From: Methylophilaceae bacterium
Lineage (GTDB): Bacteria > Pseudomonadota > Gammaproteobacteria > Burkholderiales > Methylophilaceae
Direction of reading: 5' to 3'
Assembly (NCBI GenBank): GCA_016778465.1
Contig: JADHPM010000004.1
Span: 1 to 64,000 of the forward strand
DNA length: 64,000 nucleotides
Of this stretch, positions 25,850 to 36,255 are shown in pieces. Position 1 is the first letter of the stretch. Each line of letters begins with the position of its first letter. Below the pieces are notes generated by a model. The model searched no databases. It saw only the letters and a program-made list of their open reading frames with translations, and was not told the DNA's origin. The position numbers and the translations under genes are program-made.

Positions 25850-27423
25850 TGAAAGTATGTATTTCTCAACTAAATAGTATTGTTGGAAATATTGACTTCA
25901 ACCATAGACTCATCATTAAGGCAGCAAAAAAAGCGGTAAAAGATAAAGCGGAGGTAATTATTACTCCAGAATTAAGCTTGACCGGTTACCCTCCTGAAGA
26001 TTTATTATTAAATAAAGACTTTTTAAAACAGTCTGATTTTTTCCTAGAAAAAATTGCCAAAAAAAACCTAAATATTAAGATAATTGTTGGTCACCCAGTT
26101 TTTGTTAAGGGTATCTTATATAATTCGGCTTCAGTTATTTTTAAAGGGCTTATCTCTCGAACCTATCACAAACAAACACTACCTAACTATGGTGTCTTTG
26201 ATGAAAAAAGATATTTTGCCGAAGGTAACAAATCATTAATATTTAATCATAATAGAAAGAAAATTGGATTACTTATATGCGAGGATATCTGGGCTGATGA
26301 ACCGTTAAAAGACCTTGAGAAAAATGGCGTTGAAATTGTAATTTGTATTAATGCTTCCCCTTATGAGCTTAATAAGAGAAACTACAGACTAGAGACATTA
26401 AAGAAGAAATTTCTAAAGAACAACATTACTCTTATTTATGTTAACAGTGTCGGGGGACAAGATGAGTTGCTCTTTGATGGGGCATCGTTTGCTTTTAATA
26501 ATAAAAAATTAATGGTTGAGCTTCCCCAGTTTGTTGAAAAAACTTTGACCATTGACCTTGATGAGCAGCTCACTTCTTCAAATACATTGCAATCTGAGGA
26601 GGCCTTATTTAGAGGTTTAAGTTTATCCTTAAGGGATTACCTAAACAAAAATAATATTAAAAAAGTATTTCTTGGGTTATCAGGCGGAATAGATTCCGCT
26701 GTTGTCGCAGTGATTGCATCAAAGGTATGTAAAAACGTTGAAGCCATTATGATGCCAACGCAGTTCACTTCTAATGAAAGTCTCATGAATGCCAGAGAAC
26801 TGGCAAAAAATCTTGGTATTACATATAAAGTTAGAAAAATTGACTCGTTAGTAAGGAGTATAAATAAAACCCTTGAATCAGATTTTAGGGGGCTTGAAAC
26901 AGATATCACGGAAGAAAATATTCAGGCGCGAACTAGGGGTATGTTACTCATGGCCTTTGCTAACAAATTTAATGGGATCGTACTTTCCACAGGAAATAAA
27001 AGTGAATTAGCGGTTGGCTACTCAACAATATATGGTGATATGGTGGGTGGATTTTCTCTTTTAAAAGACGTTCCCAAAACCTTAGTATATCGATTAGCGC
27101 ATTATATAAACAGTCAGGAGGAAATTATCCCAAGAAATATTATTGAGCGCCCGCCGTCTGCTGAGTTAAGACATAATCAAACTGACCAAGATAATTTACC
27201 TGACTACCAAATACTGGATTCAATAATTGATTTATATGTAGAGAAAAATTTAAGTGTTACAGACATAATAAAAAGTGGATTCAAAGCACAAGAAGTAAAA
27301 AAAGTTGTAAAATTAATACTTAACAATGAATTTAAAAGAAGGCAGTCTGCCCCTGGCCCAAAAATTACGTCCAAAGCATTTGGCAGGGAAAGACGTTATC
27401 CAATAACAAATAAGTTTAGCTAA
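25849..27423 (+). CDS. nadE: Glutamine-dependent NAD+ synthetase
   Basis: NadE amidates deamido-NAD to NAD+, the last step of NAD synthesis. The 524-residue protein joins an N-terminal nitrilase-type glutaminase (about 1-250; catalytic Glu in PELSLTGYPPED, Lys in HKQTLPNYGVFDEKRYF, Cys in LLICEDIW) to a C-terminal NAD synthetase domain with the P-loop GLSGGIDSAVVAVIA (about 278-292). Translation starts at GTG, overlapping the ankyrin-gene TAG (TAGTG). nadC at 40904 supplies an earlier step of the pathway. Confidence 0.95.
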   Translation: MKVCISQLNSIVGNIDFNHRLIIKAAKKAVKDKAEVIITPELSLTGYPPEDLLLNKDFLKQSDFFLEKIAKKNLNIKIIVGHPVFVKGILYNSASVIFKGLISRTYHKQTLPNYGVFDEKRYFAEGNKSLIFNHNRKKIGLLICEDIWADEPLKDLEKNGVEIVICINASPYELNKRNYRLETLKKKFLKNNITLIYVNSVGGQDELLFDGASFAFNNKKLMVELPQFVEKTLTIDLDEQLTSSNTLQSEEALFRGLSLSLRDYLNKNNIKKVFLGLSGGIDSAVVAVIASKVCKNVEAIMMPTQFTSNESLMNARELAKNLGITYKVRKIDSLVRSINKTLESDFRGLETDITEENIQARTRGMLLMAFANKFNGIVLSTGNKSELAVGYSTIYGDMVGGFSLLKDVPKTLVYRLAHYINSQEEIIPRNIIERPPSAELRHNQTDQDNLPDYQILDSIIDLYVEKNLSVTDIIKSGFKAQEVKKVVKLILNNEFKRRQSAPGPKITSKAFGRERRYPITNKFS

Positions 27424-27430
27424 CTAATGA

Positions 27431-28518
<1,088 letters not shown>

Positions 28519-28519
28519 A

Positions 28520-28687
28520 TTATTTTTTGATTACCCTAGCTTCATGTTCCAAAAGAACAGGGACGTCATTTCTGATCGGGTAAGCAAGCCCAGCAGACTT
28601 AGAAATGAGTTCTTTATTTTTTTTGTCATATACTAGCGGACCTTTTGTCACTGGGCACACTAGTATCTTGAGAAGATTTTGATCCAT
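28520..28687 (-). CDS. ycaR: YcaR/Trm112-like small protein
   Basis: This 55-residue gene lies between lpxK and kdsB, its usual place in proteobacteria. The product begins [18 protein letters not shown] and continues [19 protein letters not shown], a clear match to the YcaR/UPF0434 (Trm112-like) pattern. Trm112-type zinc proteins normally have several cysteines; this one keeps only Cys11, so it is unlikely to bind zinc in the standard way. Its function in bacteria is not established. Confidence 0.9.
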   Translation of the reverse strand: MDQNLLKILVCPVTKGPLVYDKKNKELISKSAGLAYPIRNDVPVLLEHEARVIKK

Positions 28688-28690
28688 ATT

Positions 28691-29671
28691 CTATTTTATT
28701 TTCATCAACATATTATTAAAGATTCGTGAACCAATTTTAACACTAATTGGTAAATACCAAATATTGTCATGCTTAATTGTTTGGCACTTAACCGCATCCT
28801 TTTCCGTCATCAAAATTAACTTATCATGATAGAAATTAAAATCATTTTGACAAAAAGAATGGTGATCATTGAATACAATAGAATCAAATTTTAAATTCAA
28901 AGATTTCAAATAATCAAAGAATCTATCAGGATTTCCAATCGCAGTAACTACAACAATTTCAATATTTTTGATACTTCTAAGTGTTTTGGTTTTGGATGTA
29001 TGGATATTTTTAATTAAGCTTGAATAATGAGTTTGTATTAATTCATATTCTTTGTTTTTTACTTTAATACTATTCAATAAAATTGAATCAGCAGTTTTAA
29101 GTCTCCTTAGAGGCTCTCTTAAGGGTCCCGCCGGCAATAAAAATTTATTACCAAATTTTCTTACGCCATCAACTACTATAAATTCATAATCACGATGCAA
29201 AGCATAATATTGCAAACCATCATCGGACAGAATTATATCTACTTTATTTTTTTGCATAAGAAGCTCCCCTGTTTTTACCCGATTTATTCCGACAAAAACA
29301 GGGATATTTAATCGTCTTTTGATTAGGAGAGGCTCATCACCTACCTCCCTAAAATCCGAATCCACCCTCACTTCTCTAGGAAATTTCTTTGAAGACTTAT
29401 ATCCTCTAGATATGACACCAACTCTCAGTTTCTTTTTTATTAACTCTTCTGCCAAATGAAGAATCAAAGGGGTTTTCCCTGTGCCACCTAGAGTAATATT
29501 TCCAACAACCACGACAGGCACTTTTAATTTATAAGTTTTGAAAAATTTCCATTGATAGCAGAGCTTCCTAACAGAAAGAAGCATTCCAAAAATTATTGAA
29601 AAGGGAACAAGCAGATATACCCATGAGGGCTTTTCATAAAATTGATGGTTAATTTTCTCATGAAAAGACAT
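28691..29671 (-). CDS. lpxK: Tetraacyldisaccharide 4'-kinase
   Basis: LpxK phosphorylates the 4' position of the lipid A disaccharide at the inner membrane. The 326-residue protein has an N-terminal membrane-associated helix and the Walker A loop GNITLGGTGKTPL (about 57-69). DDGLQYYALHRDYEFIVVD (about 146-164) includes the conserved Asp-Asp-Gly-Leu. It follows msbA by six bases and precedes ycaR by three, in a lipid A-centred operon. Confidence 0.94.
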   Translation of the reverse strand: MSFHEKINHQFYEKPSWVYLLVPFSIIFGMLLSVRKLCYQWKFFKTYKLKVPVVVVGNITLGGTGKTPLILHLAEELIKKKLRVGVISRGYKSSKKFPREVRVDSDFREVGDEPLLIKRRLNIPVFVGINRVKTGELLMQKNKVDIILSDDGLQYYALHRDYEFIVVDGVRKFGNKFLLPAGPLREPLRRLKTADSILLNSIKVKNKEYELIQTHYSSLIKNIHTSKTKTLRSIKNIEIVVVTAIGNPDRFFDYLKSLNLKFDSIVFNDHHSFCQNDFNFYHDKLILMTEKDAVKCQTIKHDNIWYLPISVKIGSRIFNNMLMKIK

Positions 29672-29677
29672 GAATTA

Positions 29678-31417
29678 TTAATCGAACCCCTTTTTATAAA
29701 GTTTTTCATAATAGCCTTTTCTTTTTACTAAGCTCTCGTGAGTGCCCTCCTCTACAATCTTTCCGGAATCAACAACGATAATCTTATCAGCATTTCTTAC
29801 TGTACTAAGTCTGTGGGCTATAACAATGGATGTTCTATTTTTCATTAGAAAATCCAATGCTTTTTGCACATATTTTTCAGACTCTGAATCTAATGCTGAT
29901 GTAGCCTCATCCAACAAAAGTATAGGTGCATTTTTAATAATTGCCCTAGCAATAGCAATTCTTTGTTTTTGGCCACCTGATAGTTTTACACCTCTGTCAC
30001 CGATCATATGATCATATTTTTTTTCTAATTGATCAATAAATTCTGAGGCATTTGCAGCAATTGCAGCTTGCCTAATCCTATCTAATCCAACTCTTTTTCC
30101 GTAGGCAATATTACTTTTAACAGTATCATTGAATAGAGTAATTTCTTGCGTCACTAATGCCATTTGCTCTCTCAAATCTCCGATTCTATATTCCCTAATA
30201 TCTTTGTTATCAATTAAAATTTTTCCAGATTGGTATTGATAAAAGAGGGGCAGCAAATTAACAAGAGTCGATTTCCCACCGCCAGATTTTCCTACCAACG
30301 CTATTTTTTGGCCTGCACTTATTTGAAAACTTACATTATCCAAGACCTTTTTCTTTGAACCTGGATATAAGAAGGAGACATTTTGAAATTCAATATCACC
30401 TTTAATTTTCTTTATTTTTAAATGGCCAGAATTTTTCTCTTTTTCTTCATCCATAACTTTAAAGACGCTTGTTGCGGCTGCGTGACCAACCTGTATTTGC
30501 TCAGTAATGTTCGTTAATTTTTTTATTGGTCCAATGAGCATTAACAACGCCGCTATAAAAGCAGTAAATTCTCCTGCAGTAAAATTTTGAAAAGCATAAA
30601 AAACAATTAATGCAAAGACCAGACCGGAGATAACCTCTACGAAGCTGGAGTTCCCACTTGAGAGTTTTGCTAGTCTTGTATGCATTTTCCTATTTCTTTC
30701 AGAAAAAAAAGAAAATCTTTTTAACTCATATAGACCTGCATTAAAAATACGCACAATTTTTTGTGATGTAATTACTTCTTCTGAGACTTGCGTCATATTA
30801 CCCATAGTCTCTTGAATTTCTTTTCCGGTGGATCGTAATTTTGGAGAAATCTTTTTAAGATAAAAAGCAATAATTGGAATCATTGAGATAGTCATTAAGG
30901 TTAAAATCCAATCAAGGTAAAACATATATCCAATCACACCAAGCAAAGTAAGAAAGTCTTTCAAAGAGTCAAGTGCGACTTTAACAACAACATATGCCAA
31001 TTGTTCTGTCTCATAAGTTAACTTAGATACTATATTTCCTGCTGGATGTGAGTCAAAAAAACTTATGGGCAGGGTAAGAATATTTTTAAAGACGTCGAAA
31101 CGTAAATCCTCAACAACTTTTCTTGAGACCCATTTCAATGAATAACTTGATGAAAAACCAGATAAAGCTCTAACTAAACTAAGTAAAATCAATGCAATTG
31201 GTAAAAAAACTATTGCCTCTTGATTTTTCTCTACCAGGCCCTCATCAGTTATTTTTTTAAGTAATGCAAGAAAACCTGTGTTGCTTGCGGCAAATACAAG
31301 CAATGAGCAAATACTTAAAAAAATAATACTTTTATATTTAAGGGAATAAGTGATTAACCGTTTGTATGTTTTTATTAATCCAGGATCATTTAATTTTGTC
31401 GCCTTTTGTTCCGACAT
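29678..31417 (-). CDS. msbA: Lipid A export ABC transporter MsbA
   Basis: MsbA flips lipid A-core across the inner membrane. The 579-residue half-transporter has six transmembrane segments (about 25-300) fused to an ATPase domain with Walker A GKSGGGKSTL (about 376-385), signature LSGGQKQR (about 480), Walker B ILLLDEATSALD and the H-loop IAHRLSTV. Position directly upstream of lpxK supports the MsbA assignment over other exporters of this type. Confidence 0.93.
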   Translation of the reverse strand: MSEQKATKLNDPGLIKTYKRLITYSLKYKSIIFLSICSLLVFAASNTGFLALLKKITDEGLVEKNQEAIVFLPIALILLSLVRALSGFSSSYSLKWVSRKVVEDLRFDVFKNILTLPISFFDSHPAGNIVSKLTYETEQLAYVVVKVALDSLKDFLTLLGVIGYMFYLDWILTLMTISMIPIIAFYLKKISPKLRSTGKEIQETMGNMTQVSEEVITSQKIVRIFNAGLYELKRFSFFSERNRKMHTRLAKLSSGNSSFVEVISGLVFALIVFYAFQNFTAGEFTAFIAALLMLIGPIKKLTNITEQIQVGHAAATSVFKVMDEEKEKNSGHLKIKKIKGDIEFQNVSFLYPGSKKKVLDNVSFQISAGQKIALVGKSGGGKSTLVNLLPLFYQYQSGKILIDNKDIREYRIGDLREQMALVTQEITLFNDTVKSNIAYGKRVGLDRIRQAAIAANASEFIDQLEKKYDHMIGDRGVKLSGGQKQRIAIARAIIKNAPILLLDEATSALDSESEKYVQKALDFLMKNRTSIVIAHRLSTVRNADKIIVVDSGKIVEEGTHESLVKRKGYYEKLYKKGFD

Positions 31418-31423
31418 AAATAA

Positions 31424-31837
31424 TTAATTAACTTTTGTTGAAAAAGTAATTTTAACTAACCCAAGCTGTCTTGATGCCTCCATAACATTAATGACAGATT
31501 GATGAGGCGTTAATGCATCCGCGCTAATAATTACCGGTAAATCTTTAGATTCACCTGCCACCTGTGAAAGCCGATCTCTAATAGAATCAACCGTATCCGA
31601 CCCAAGGGTCTCCTCATTGATAGCATAGACACCATCTTTTGAGATTGAAACATTGATGGGGAGAAGCTTATCTTTAACTGGATTTGCCTCAGCAACGGGC
31701 AAGTTAATTTTAAGCTCACTAAACTTTGAAAACGTCGTACTTACCACTAAAAAGATAATGATTACAAGTAAAACATCAATTAGCGGAATAAAGTTTATCT
31801 CAGGATCTTCTAAGCGTGATCTTCTTTTGAACGCCAT
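31424..31837 (-). CDS. exbD: ExbD/TolR-family energy transducer
   Basis: This 137-residue protein has one N-terminal transmembrane segment (about 17-37) preceded by INFIPLIDVLLVIIIFL, where the Asp (about residue 22) is the proton-pathway residue of ExbD/TolR. The periplasmic domain follows. It works with the adjacent ExbB-like protein to couple the proton motive force to a periplasmic partner. No tonB, tolA or tolB is nearby, so ExbD versus TolR is assigned on context; linkage to lpxK is a known betaproteobacterial pattern. Confidence 0.85.
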   Translation of the reverse strand: MAFKRRSRLEDPEINFIPLIDVLLVIIIFLVVSTTFSKFSELKINLPVAEANPVKDKLLPINVSISKDGVYAINEETLGSDTVDSIRDRLSQVAGESKDLPVIISADALTPHQSVINVMEASRQLGLVKITFSTKVN

Positions 31838-31839
31838 AG

Positions 31840-32460
31840 CTAACTCCTCTCACCACGAGCAGTCTCAATAATAGCAATTGTTTGAATTTGCATTTCGTTT
31901 AGAAAATTTTCCACCTTGGAGCGGTAATATCTAAAGGCAATCATTGCTGGAACAGCAACCACAATTCCTCCAGCGGTGTTATATAAAGCAACAGAAATAC
32001 CCCTAGCAAATATTGCAACATCATGACCACTTGATGTGAAGGAGCTAAATAGCTCCACCATTCCAACAATAGTACCAAAAAGTCCTAACAAGGGTGCTAC
32101 AGTTGAAATTGTTCCTAACGCATTAATATTCGTTTCAAGTTTATGTGCAACCAACCCAGAGCTTTCTTCAATTGAGTCCTTTAACACTTCTAGAGAAGCG
32201 TTTTTATTCTTTAATGCCGAGTAAATAATTTCACCAAATGGTGATGAACCCTTTAATGTATCTAAATTTTCTACTTTAAATGATCGCTGTTTTATCATTT
32301 GATTAACAGAATCAACCAAATTACTAGGCATCACTTTTTCTGATCTCAATGACCAAGCCCTCTCTAAGATTATTGCAAACCCATATATTGACGTTGCAAT
32401 TAAGGGCCAGATTGGCCATCCCGCTGCTTCAATAATTTCCCACACTTGAACAATCTCCAA
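31840..32460 (-). CDS. exbB: ExbB/TolQ-family proton channel
   Basis: The 206-residue product has three hydrophobic segments (about 15-35, 105-135, 150-175) and the family core LGLFGTIVGMVELF and YNTAGGIVVAVPA, which line the proton channel with ExbD. It is two bases upstream of exbD on the same strand. The motor could energise TonB-dependent uptake or envelope constriction; the nearby genes do not settle which. Confidence 0.88.
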   Translation of the reverse strand: MEIVQVWEIIEAAGWPIWPLIATSIYGFAIILERAWSLRSEKVMPSNLVDSVNQMIKQRSFKVENLDTLKGSSPFGEIIYSALKNKNASLEVLKDSIEESSGLVAHKLETNINALGTISTVAPLLGLFGTIVGMVELFSSFTSSGHDVAIFARGISVALYNTAGGIVVAVPAMIAFRYYRSKVENFLNEMQIQTIAIIETARGERS

Positions 32461-32482
32461 AAAATTTTCTTAAAGTATACTA

Positions 32483-33154
32483 TTAGGAATTAATTTTTCC
32501 TTCACTTAATCTATATATTTTTTTCATTTTCTTTGCATGATCTATGTCATGAGTAACTAAAACTATGGCAGTGTCTAAGTTATTAGCGAATTCCAAAAAC
32601 ATATCAAAAACTATATTTGCATTCATATAATCCAAGTTTCCTGTTGGTTCATCTGCCAAAATAATTGATGGATTGTTTATCATTGCTCTCGCAATCGCAA
32701 CTCTTTGCCTCTCTCCACCAGATAGTTCATGGGGTAAATGATTAACACGATTCTCAAGTCCCAGGTCTGATAAAAGCTTCAATCCGTTATCATATAAATC
32801 TTTTTCCCTCACAGCGCGAATGATCATCGGCATGATGACATTCTCAATTACAGAAAAATCAGGGAGTAAATGATGAAATTGATAGATAAATCCATAATAT
32901 TTATTTCTAATATTGGATAAATCAGCTTGATTTAGATAATCTATCTTATCACCATTAACTTCCAAGAAACCTTTGTCTGGTTTTTCAAGGCCGGCCATGA
33001 TATGCAAAAGAGTACTTTTACCTGTTCCAGAGACACCTGTTATTGCGATATTGTCTCCATTTGCTATATCTAGATTAATATTATTCAATATTGGCGCATC
33101 AAGACCTTTGAATGATTTTGTAATATTATTCAGTCTTAATAAAAAATTATTCAT
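32483..33154 (-). CDS. lolD: Lipoprotein-releasing system ATPase LolD
   Basis: LolD powers LolCDE, which extracts outer-membrane lipoproteins from the inner membrane and hands them to LolA. The 223-residue ATPase has Walker A GVSGTGKSTL (about 39-48), signature LSGGERQR (about 143) and Walker B IILADEPTGNLD. It overlaps lolC by eight bases. No lolE is present alongside, which suggests a LolC2D2-like complex with one membrane subunit, often called LolF in other bacteria. Confidence 0.93.
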   Translation of the reverse strand: MNNFLLRLNNITKSFKGLDAPILNNINLDIANGDNIAITGVSGTGKSTLLHIMAGLEKPDKGFLEVNGDKIDYLNQADLSNIRNKYYGFIYQFHHLLPDFSVIENVIMPMIIRAVREKDLYDNGLKLLSDLGLENRVNHLPHELSGGERQRVAIARAMINNPSIILADEPTGNLDYMNANIVFDMFLEFANNLDTAIVLVTHDIDHAKKMKKIYRLSEGKINS

Positions 33155-34418
33155 ACTTTAAAGCGCTTGCAGGATCAATTTTTGATGCCTTGTAACTTGG
33201 ATAAAGAGTTGCAAGTAAAGATAAGAAAAGCCCCATTAAACCGATACTAATAACATCTGAAGTTAATAATTGAGATGGGATTTGAGAAATATAGTAAATA
33301 TCTTTAGACAAAAATTGAACGCCAAACAGGCTCTCTATAAAGGGCACAATTACATCAATATTTATTGAAATAACTATACCTAAAATAATCCCCATGAATG
33401 TTCCAATTAAACCAATCATAAATCCTTGAAAAATAAATATCAAAAGAATGCTTCTTGGTAATGCTCCTATAGTCCTCAGAATTGCAATGTCAGATCTTTT
33501 TTGAGCGACGCCCATGACTAATGTAGCAACGATATTAAATGCAGCGACGGCAATAATCAACGTTAGAATGATAAACATTACCCTCTTCTCCATTTGAATT
33601 GCTGCAAAAAGGTTCGTATGTTTTCGCGTCCAATCAAAAACAAAAAATTGATTTTTAATATTAATTATTTTTTCAATATCACTCACAACCTGTTGAGTTT
33701 TCGATAAGTCATTTAGCTTGACTCTTAAACCAGAAATATTTTCACCAAACTGAAAGAAATTTTGCGCATCTTTAATATGAACAATGACAAGCCCTGAATC
33801 ATACTCATGCATGCCAGCATTAAAAATGCCTTTTATTTTAAATTGCTTTATTCTTGGTAGTGCGCCAAGTGCAGAAAAATTAGCTTGCGACGAAATCATG
33901 GCAAGTTTATCACCTACTTTCAAACTAAAATATCTGGCTAAATCAATCCCAATTAGGATCTCATACTCATCTGAGATTAAATTATAAGAGCCTCTATACA
34001 TTTTGTTTTGAATAGAGCTTACATTTGGCTCTAATGTTGGGTCGACGCCTCTCACCATGACGCCCCGATTAAATTTCCCCAAAGCTATCATGGATTGATT
34101 TTGAGTAAAAGGTGCAGATGCTTTTATGTTTTCTATTTTACTAAGTTGCTTTTGAACAGTTTGCCAATCCCTCAAAACATAAGCCATTCCTGTAACTTCA
34201 ACATCAGAGGCAACACTCAAGATTTTTGACTTTAGTTCATTTTGAAAACCATTCATCACAGAGAGAACAACAATGAGAGCCATAACCCCCAAAGTTATTC
34301 CAATAATGCTTGTAAATGAAATAAATGATATAAAACTATCTCTATTTTTGTGACGAATGTACCTAGAAGCAATCCAAAGCTCGTAAAGGCCAAAAAAAAT
34401 ATTTAATTTATTTTTCAT
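33147..34418 (-). CDS. lolC: Lipoprotein-releasing system permease LolC/LolE
   Basis: The 423-residue product has an N-terminal transmembrane helix (about 28-58) with the signature ISFTSIIGITLGVMALIVVLSVMNGFQ, a periplasmic domain (about 70-270) and three C-terminal transmembrane segments. It is the sole LolC/E-type permease here and precedes lolD. It is the first gene of the eight-gene minus-strand envelope operon and divergent from ribE across 43 bases, so both promoters must lie in that short gap or inside the genes. Confidence 0.92.
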   Translation of the reverse strand: MKNKLNIFFGLYELWIASRYIRHKNRDSFISFISFTSIIGITLGVMALIVVLSVMNGFQNELKSKILSVASDVEVTGMAYVLRDWQTVQKQLSKIENIKASAPFTQNQSMIALGKFNRGVMVRGVDPTLEPNVSSIQNKMYRGSYNLISDEYEILIGIDLARYFSLKVGDKLAMISSQANFSALGALPRIKQFKIKGIFNAGMHEYDSGLVIVHIKDAQNFFQFGENISGLRVKLNDLSKTQQVVSDIEKIINIKNQFFVFDWTRKHTNLFAAIQMEKRVMFIILTLIIAVAAFNIVATLVMGVAQKRSDIAILRTIGALPRSILLIFIFQGFMIGLIGTFMGIILGIVISINIDVIVPFIESLFGVQFLSKDIYYISQIPSQLLTSDVISIGLMGLFLSLLATLYPSYKASKIDPASALKYE

Positions 34419-34461
34419 GTGTTGTTAATCTTGGAAGAGTTCATTCTGCTAGAATTATGGC

Positions 34462-35055
34462 ATGTTTAATGGAATTATAGAATCAATCGGAACAATTCAA
34501 AAAATTGATATTGTGGGGCAAAGCAATCGGCTCTATATTGAGTTTGATGAAAAAAAATTTAACGACATTAAATTAGGAGATAGTATCTCAGTAAATGGTA
34601 TATGCCTTACAATTGAGGACATACGAGACAAACACCTTATCTTTTACACCTCACAAGAAACTAACTCAAAAACGAATAAATTTTTCTGTTCACAAAAAGT
34701 AAATCTGGAAAGATCACTTCTTCTTGGTAGTCGTATCTCAGGGAATTTTGTTTTTGGGCATATTGATGGCATAGCAACGCTAATAGGCATCCAGCATCTG
34801 GATGAAAGTCAAATATGGCAATTCGAAATACCACATGAACTCCTAATATACTTTACTCCAAAAGGGTCTGTAGCAATAAACGGAGTGAGCCTAACAGTTA
34901 ACAAAGTTTTAAAAAATTCGATTGAGATTAATTTGATTCCATTTACTCTTGAGCACACAGCTTTAAGATTCAATAACATTGGCGATCTTTTAAATATTGA
35001 AGTTGACATGCTTGCTCGTTATGTTCACACAACATTAAATAAAGAAAATGAATAG
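34462..35055 (+). CDS. ribE: Riboflavin synthase, alpha chain
   Basis: Riboflavin synthase dismutates two 6,7-dimethyl-8-ribityllumazine molecules. The 197-residue protein begins MFNGIIESIGTI and shows the duplicated lumazine-binding domains, with ISVNGICLTIE (about 47-57) in the first and VAINGVSLTVN (about 137-147) in the second. A TAGAAT hexamer (34450-34455) lies just before the ATG, so transcription could start at or near the initiation codon; I see no matching -35. It overlaps ribBA by eight bases. Confidence 0.93.
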   Translation: MFNGIIESIGTIQKIDIVGQSNRLYIEFDEKKFNDIKLGDSISVNGICLTIEDIRDKHLIFYTSQETNSKTNKFFCSQKVNLERSLLLGSRISGNFVFGHIDGIATLIGIQHLDESQIWQFEIPHELLIYFTPKGSVAINGVSLTVNKVLKNSIEINLIPFTLEHTALRFNNIGDLLNIEVDMLARYVHTTLNKENE

Positions 35056-36121
35056 TACAAAAGAGTTAATTGCTGATATTAAAAAAGGCAAGATGGTTAT
35101 TCTTGTCGATGATGAAGATCGTGAAAATGAGGGTGACCTTGTGGTGGCTTCAAGCCATGTAACTCCCGAACATATAAACTTTATGGCAAAATTTGGAAGA
35201 GGCTTGATATGTCTTACCCTAACCGAAGAAAAATGCAAAAAATTAAAATTACCTCTTATGGTCGAAAAAAACGAAGCAAAATTGGGGACCAACTTTACCG
35301 TATCTATTGATGCAGCAAAAAATATTTCTACAGGCATTTCAGCAAGTGATCGAGCTAAGACAATCAAAGCTGCAATAAAAAAAAATGCAAATGATAAGGA
35401 TATTGTTAGACCCGGTCATATCTTTCCTTTAATTTCTCACTCAGGAGGTGTCTTATACAGAGCTGGCCATACTGAGGCGGGATGCGACCTCGCCAGCCTA
35501 GCAGGTTTAGAGTCGAGCTCTGTGATATGTGAAATTTTAAATGAAGATGGAAACATGGCTCGCTTGCCCGACTTAGAAAAATTCGCTGAGCGACATAATC
35601 TCAAAATAGGAACAATTGCAGACATCATTGAATTTAGAAGCAAGAGAGAGAGGTTGATTAAAAAAATTGATGAAAAAGTAATTGAGACAGATTTTGGCAG
35701 ACTTAATTTGCGTCTTTACTCAGATCTTTTATCCAACAACATTCATTTGGTATTAGTGAAGGGAAAAATTTTAAAAAATGATAATGTATTAGTTCGTGTT
35801 CATGAACCGTTATCAATTCTTGATTTTATTAAAAATACCCATCATTCTTGGCCACCGCTAAAAGCACTCGAGTTATTGAAAAATGAAAAAAAGGGAGTTA
35901 TCGTTTTTTTAAATTACTCAGAATCACAAAAAAAATTAGAAAATATTTTTTCTAACGATGAAACCTATGACAGCAAACAAGAGTTGAGAAACTATGGTAT
36001 TGGCTCTCAAATATTAGTTGATATTGGGGTAAGTAAAATGAAATTGATGGCCTCGCCAAGAAAGATGCCAAGTATGGCTGGTTTTGGACTACAAGTTACT
36101 GAATTTATTGAAAATAATTAA
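35048..36121 (+). CDS. ribBA: 3,4-dihydroxy-2-butanone 4-phosphate synthase with degenerate GTP cyclohydrolase II-like domain
   Basis: The N-terminal half (about 1-205) is an intact RibB domain: VDDEDRENEGDLV (about 20-32), RPGHIFPL and HTEAGCDLASLAGL supply the substrate and Mg2+ residues that convert ribulose 5-phosphate to the lumazine precursor. The C-terminal half (about 210-357) resembles RibA by position, but the zinc-binding cysteines and catalytic SECLTGD-type motif of GTP cyclohydrolase II are absent. It keeps GIGSQILVDIGV. So the second activity is probably lost or changed, and a separate RibA would be needed. ribH and nusB, usual next genes, do not follow. Confidence 0.88.
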   Translation: MNSTKELIADIKKGKMVILVDDEDRENEGDLVVASSHVTPEHINFMAKFGRGLICLTLTEEKCKKLKLPLMVEKNEAKLGTNFTVSIDAAKNISTGISASDRAKTIKAAIKKNANDKDIVRPGHIFPLISHSGGVLYRAGHTEAGCDLASLAGLESSSVICEILNEDGNMARLPDLEKFAERHNLKIGTIADIIEFRSKRERLIKKIDEKVIETDFGRLNLRLYSDLLSNNIHLVLVKGKILKNDNVLVRVHEPLSILDFIKNTHHSWPPLKALELLKNEKKGVIVFLNYSESQKKLENIFSNDETYDSKQELRNYGIGSQILVDIGVSKMKLMASPRKMPSMAGFGLQVTEFIENN

Positions 36122-36147
36122 AAAAATGATTTATCCATGGTAGGATA

Positions 36148-36255
36148 ATGTCATTGGATATTAACTCTAAAAAAATTTCTTTCTGCAAAGTTAATCAACT
36201 TAAGTCTTTATTTCACTTTACTCCTTTTCTTACGCAACAAAATGCAGCCAAGTAA
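36148..36255 (+). CDS. Possible 35-residue ORF upstream of ruvX
   Basis: In the 120-base gap between ribBA and ruvX an ATG at 36148 opens a 35-residue frame, ending FTPFLTQQNAAK and overlapping the first 14 bases of ruvX. The upstream AGGATA is only two or three bases from the ATG, too close for a good ribosome-binding site. I recognise no family. It could be a leader peptide that couples translation to ruvX or just chance. Confidence 0.25.
   Translation: MSLDINSKKISFCKVNQLKSLFHFTPFLTQQNAAK

Noticed and set aside
34450-34462. Leaderless transcription of ribE from TAGAAT
   Set aside because: The -10 spacing fits a start at the ATG, but no -35 is found at 16-18 bases; kept only as a comment in the ribE entry.
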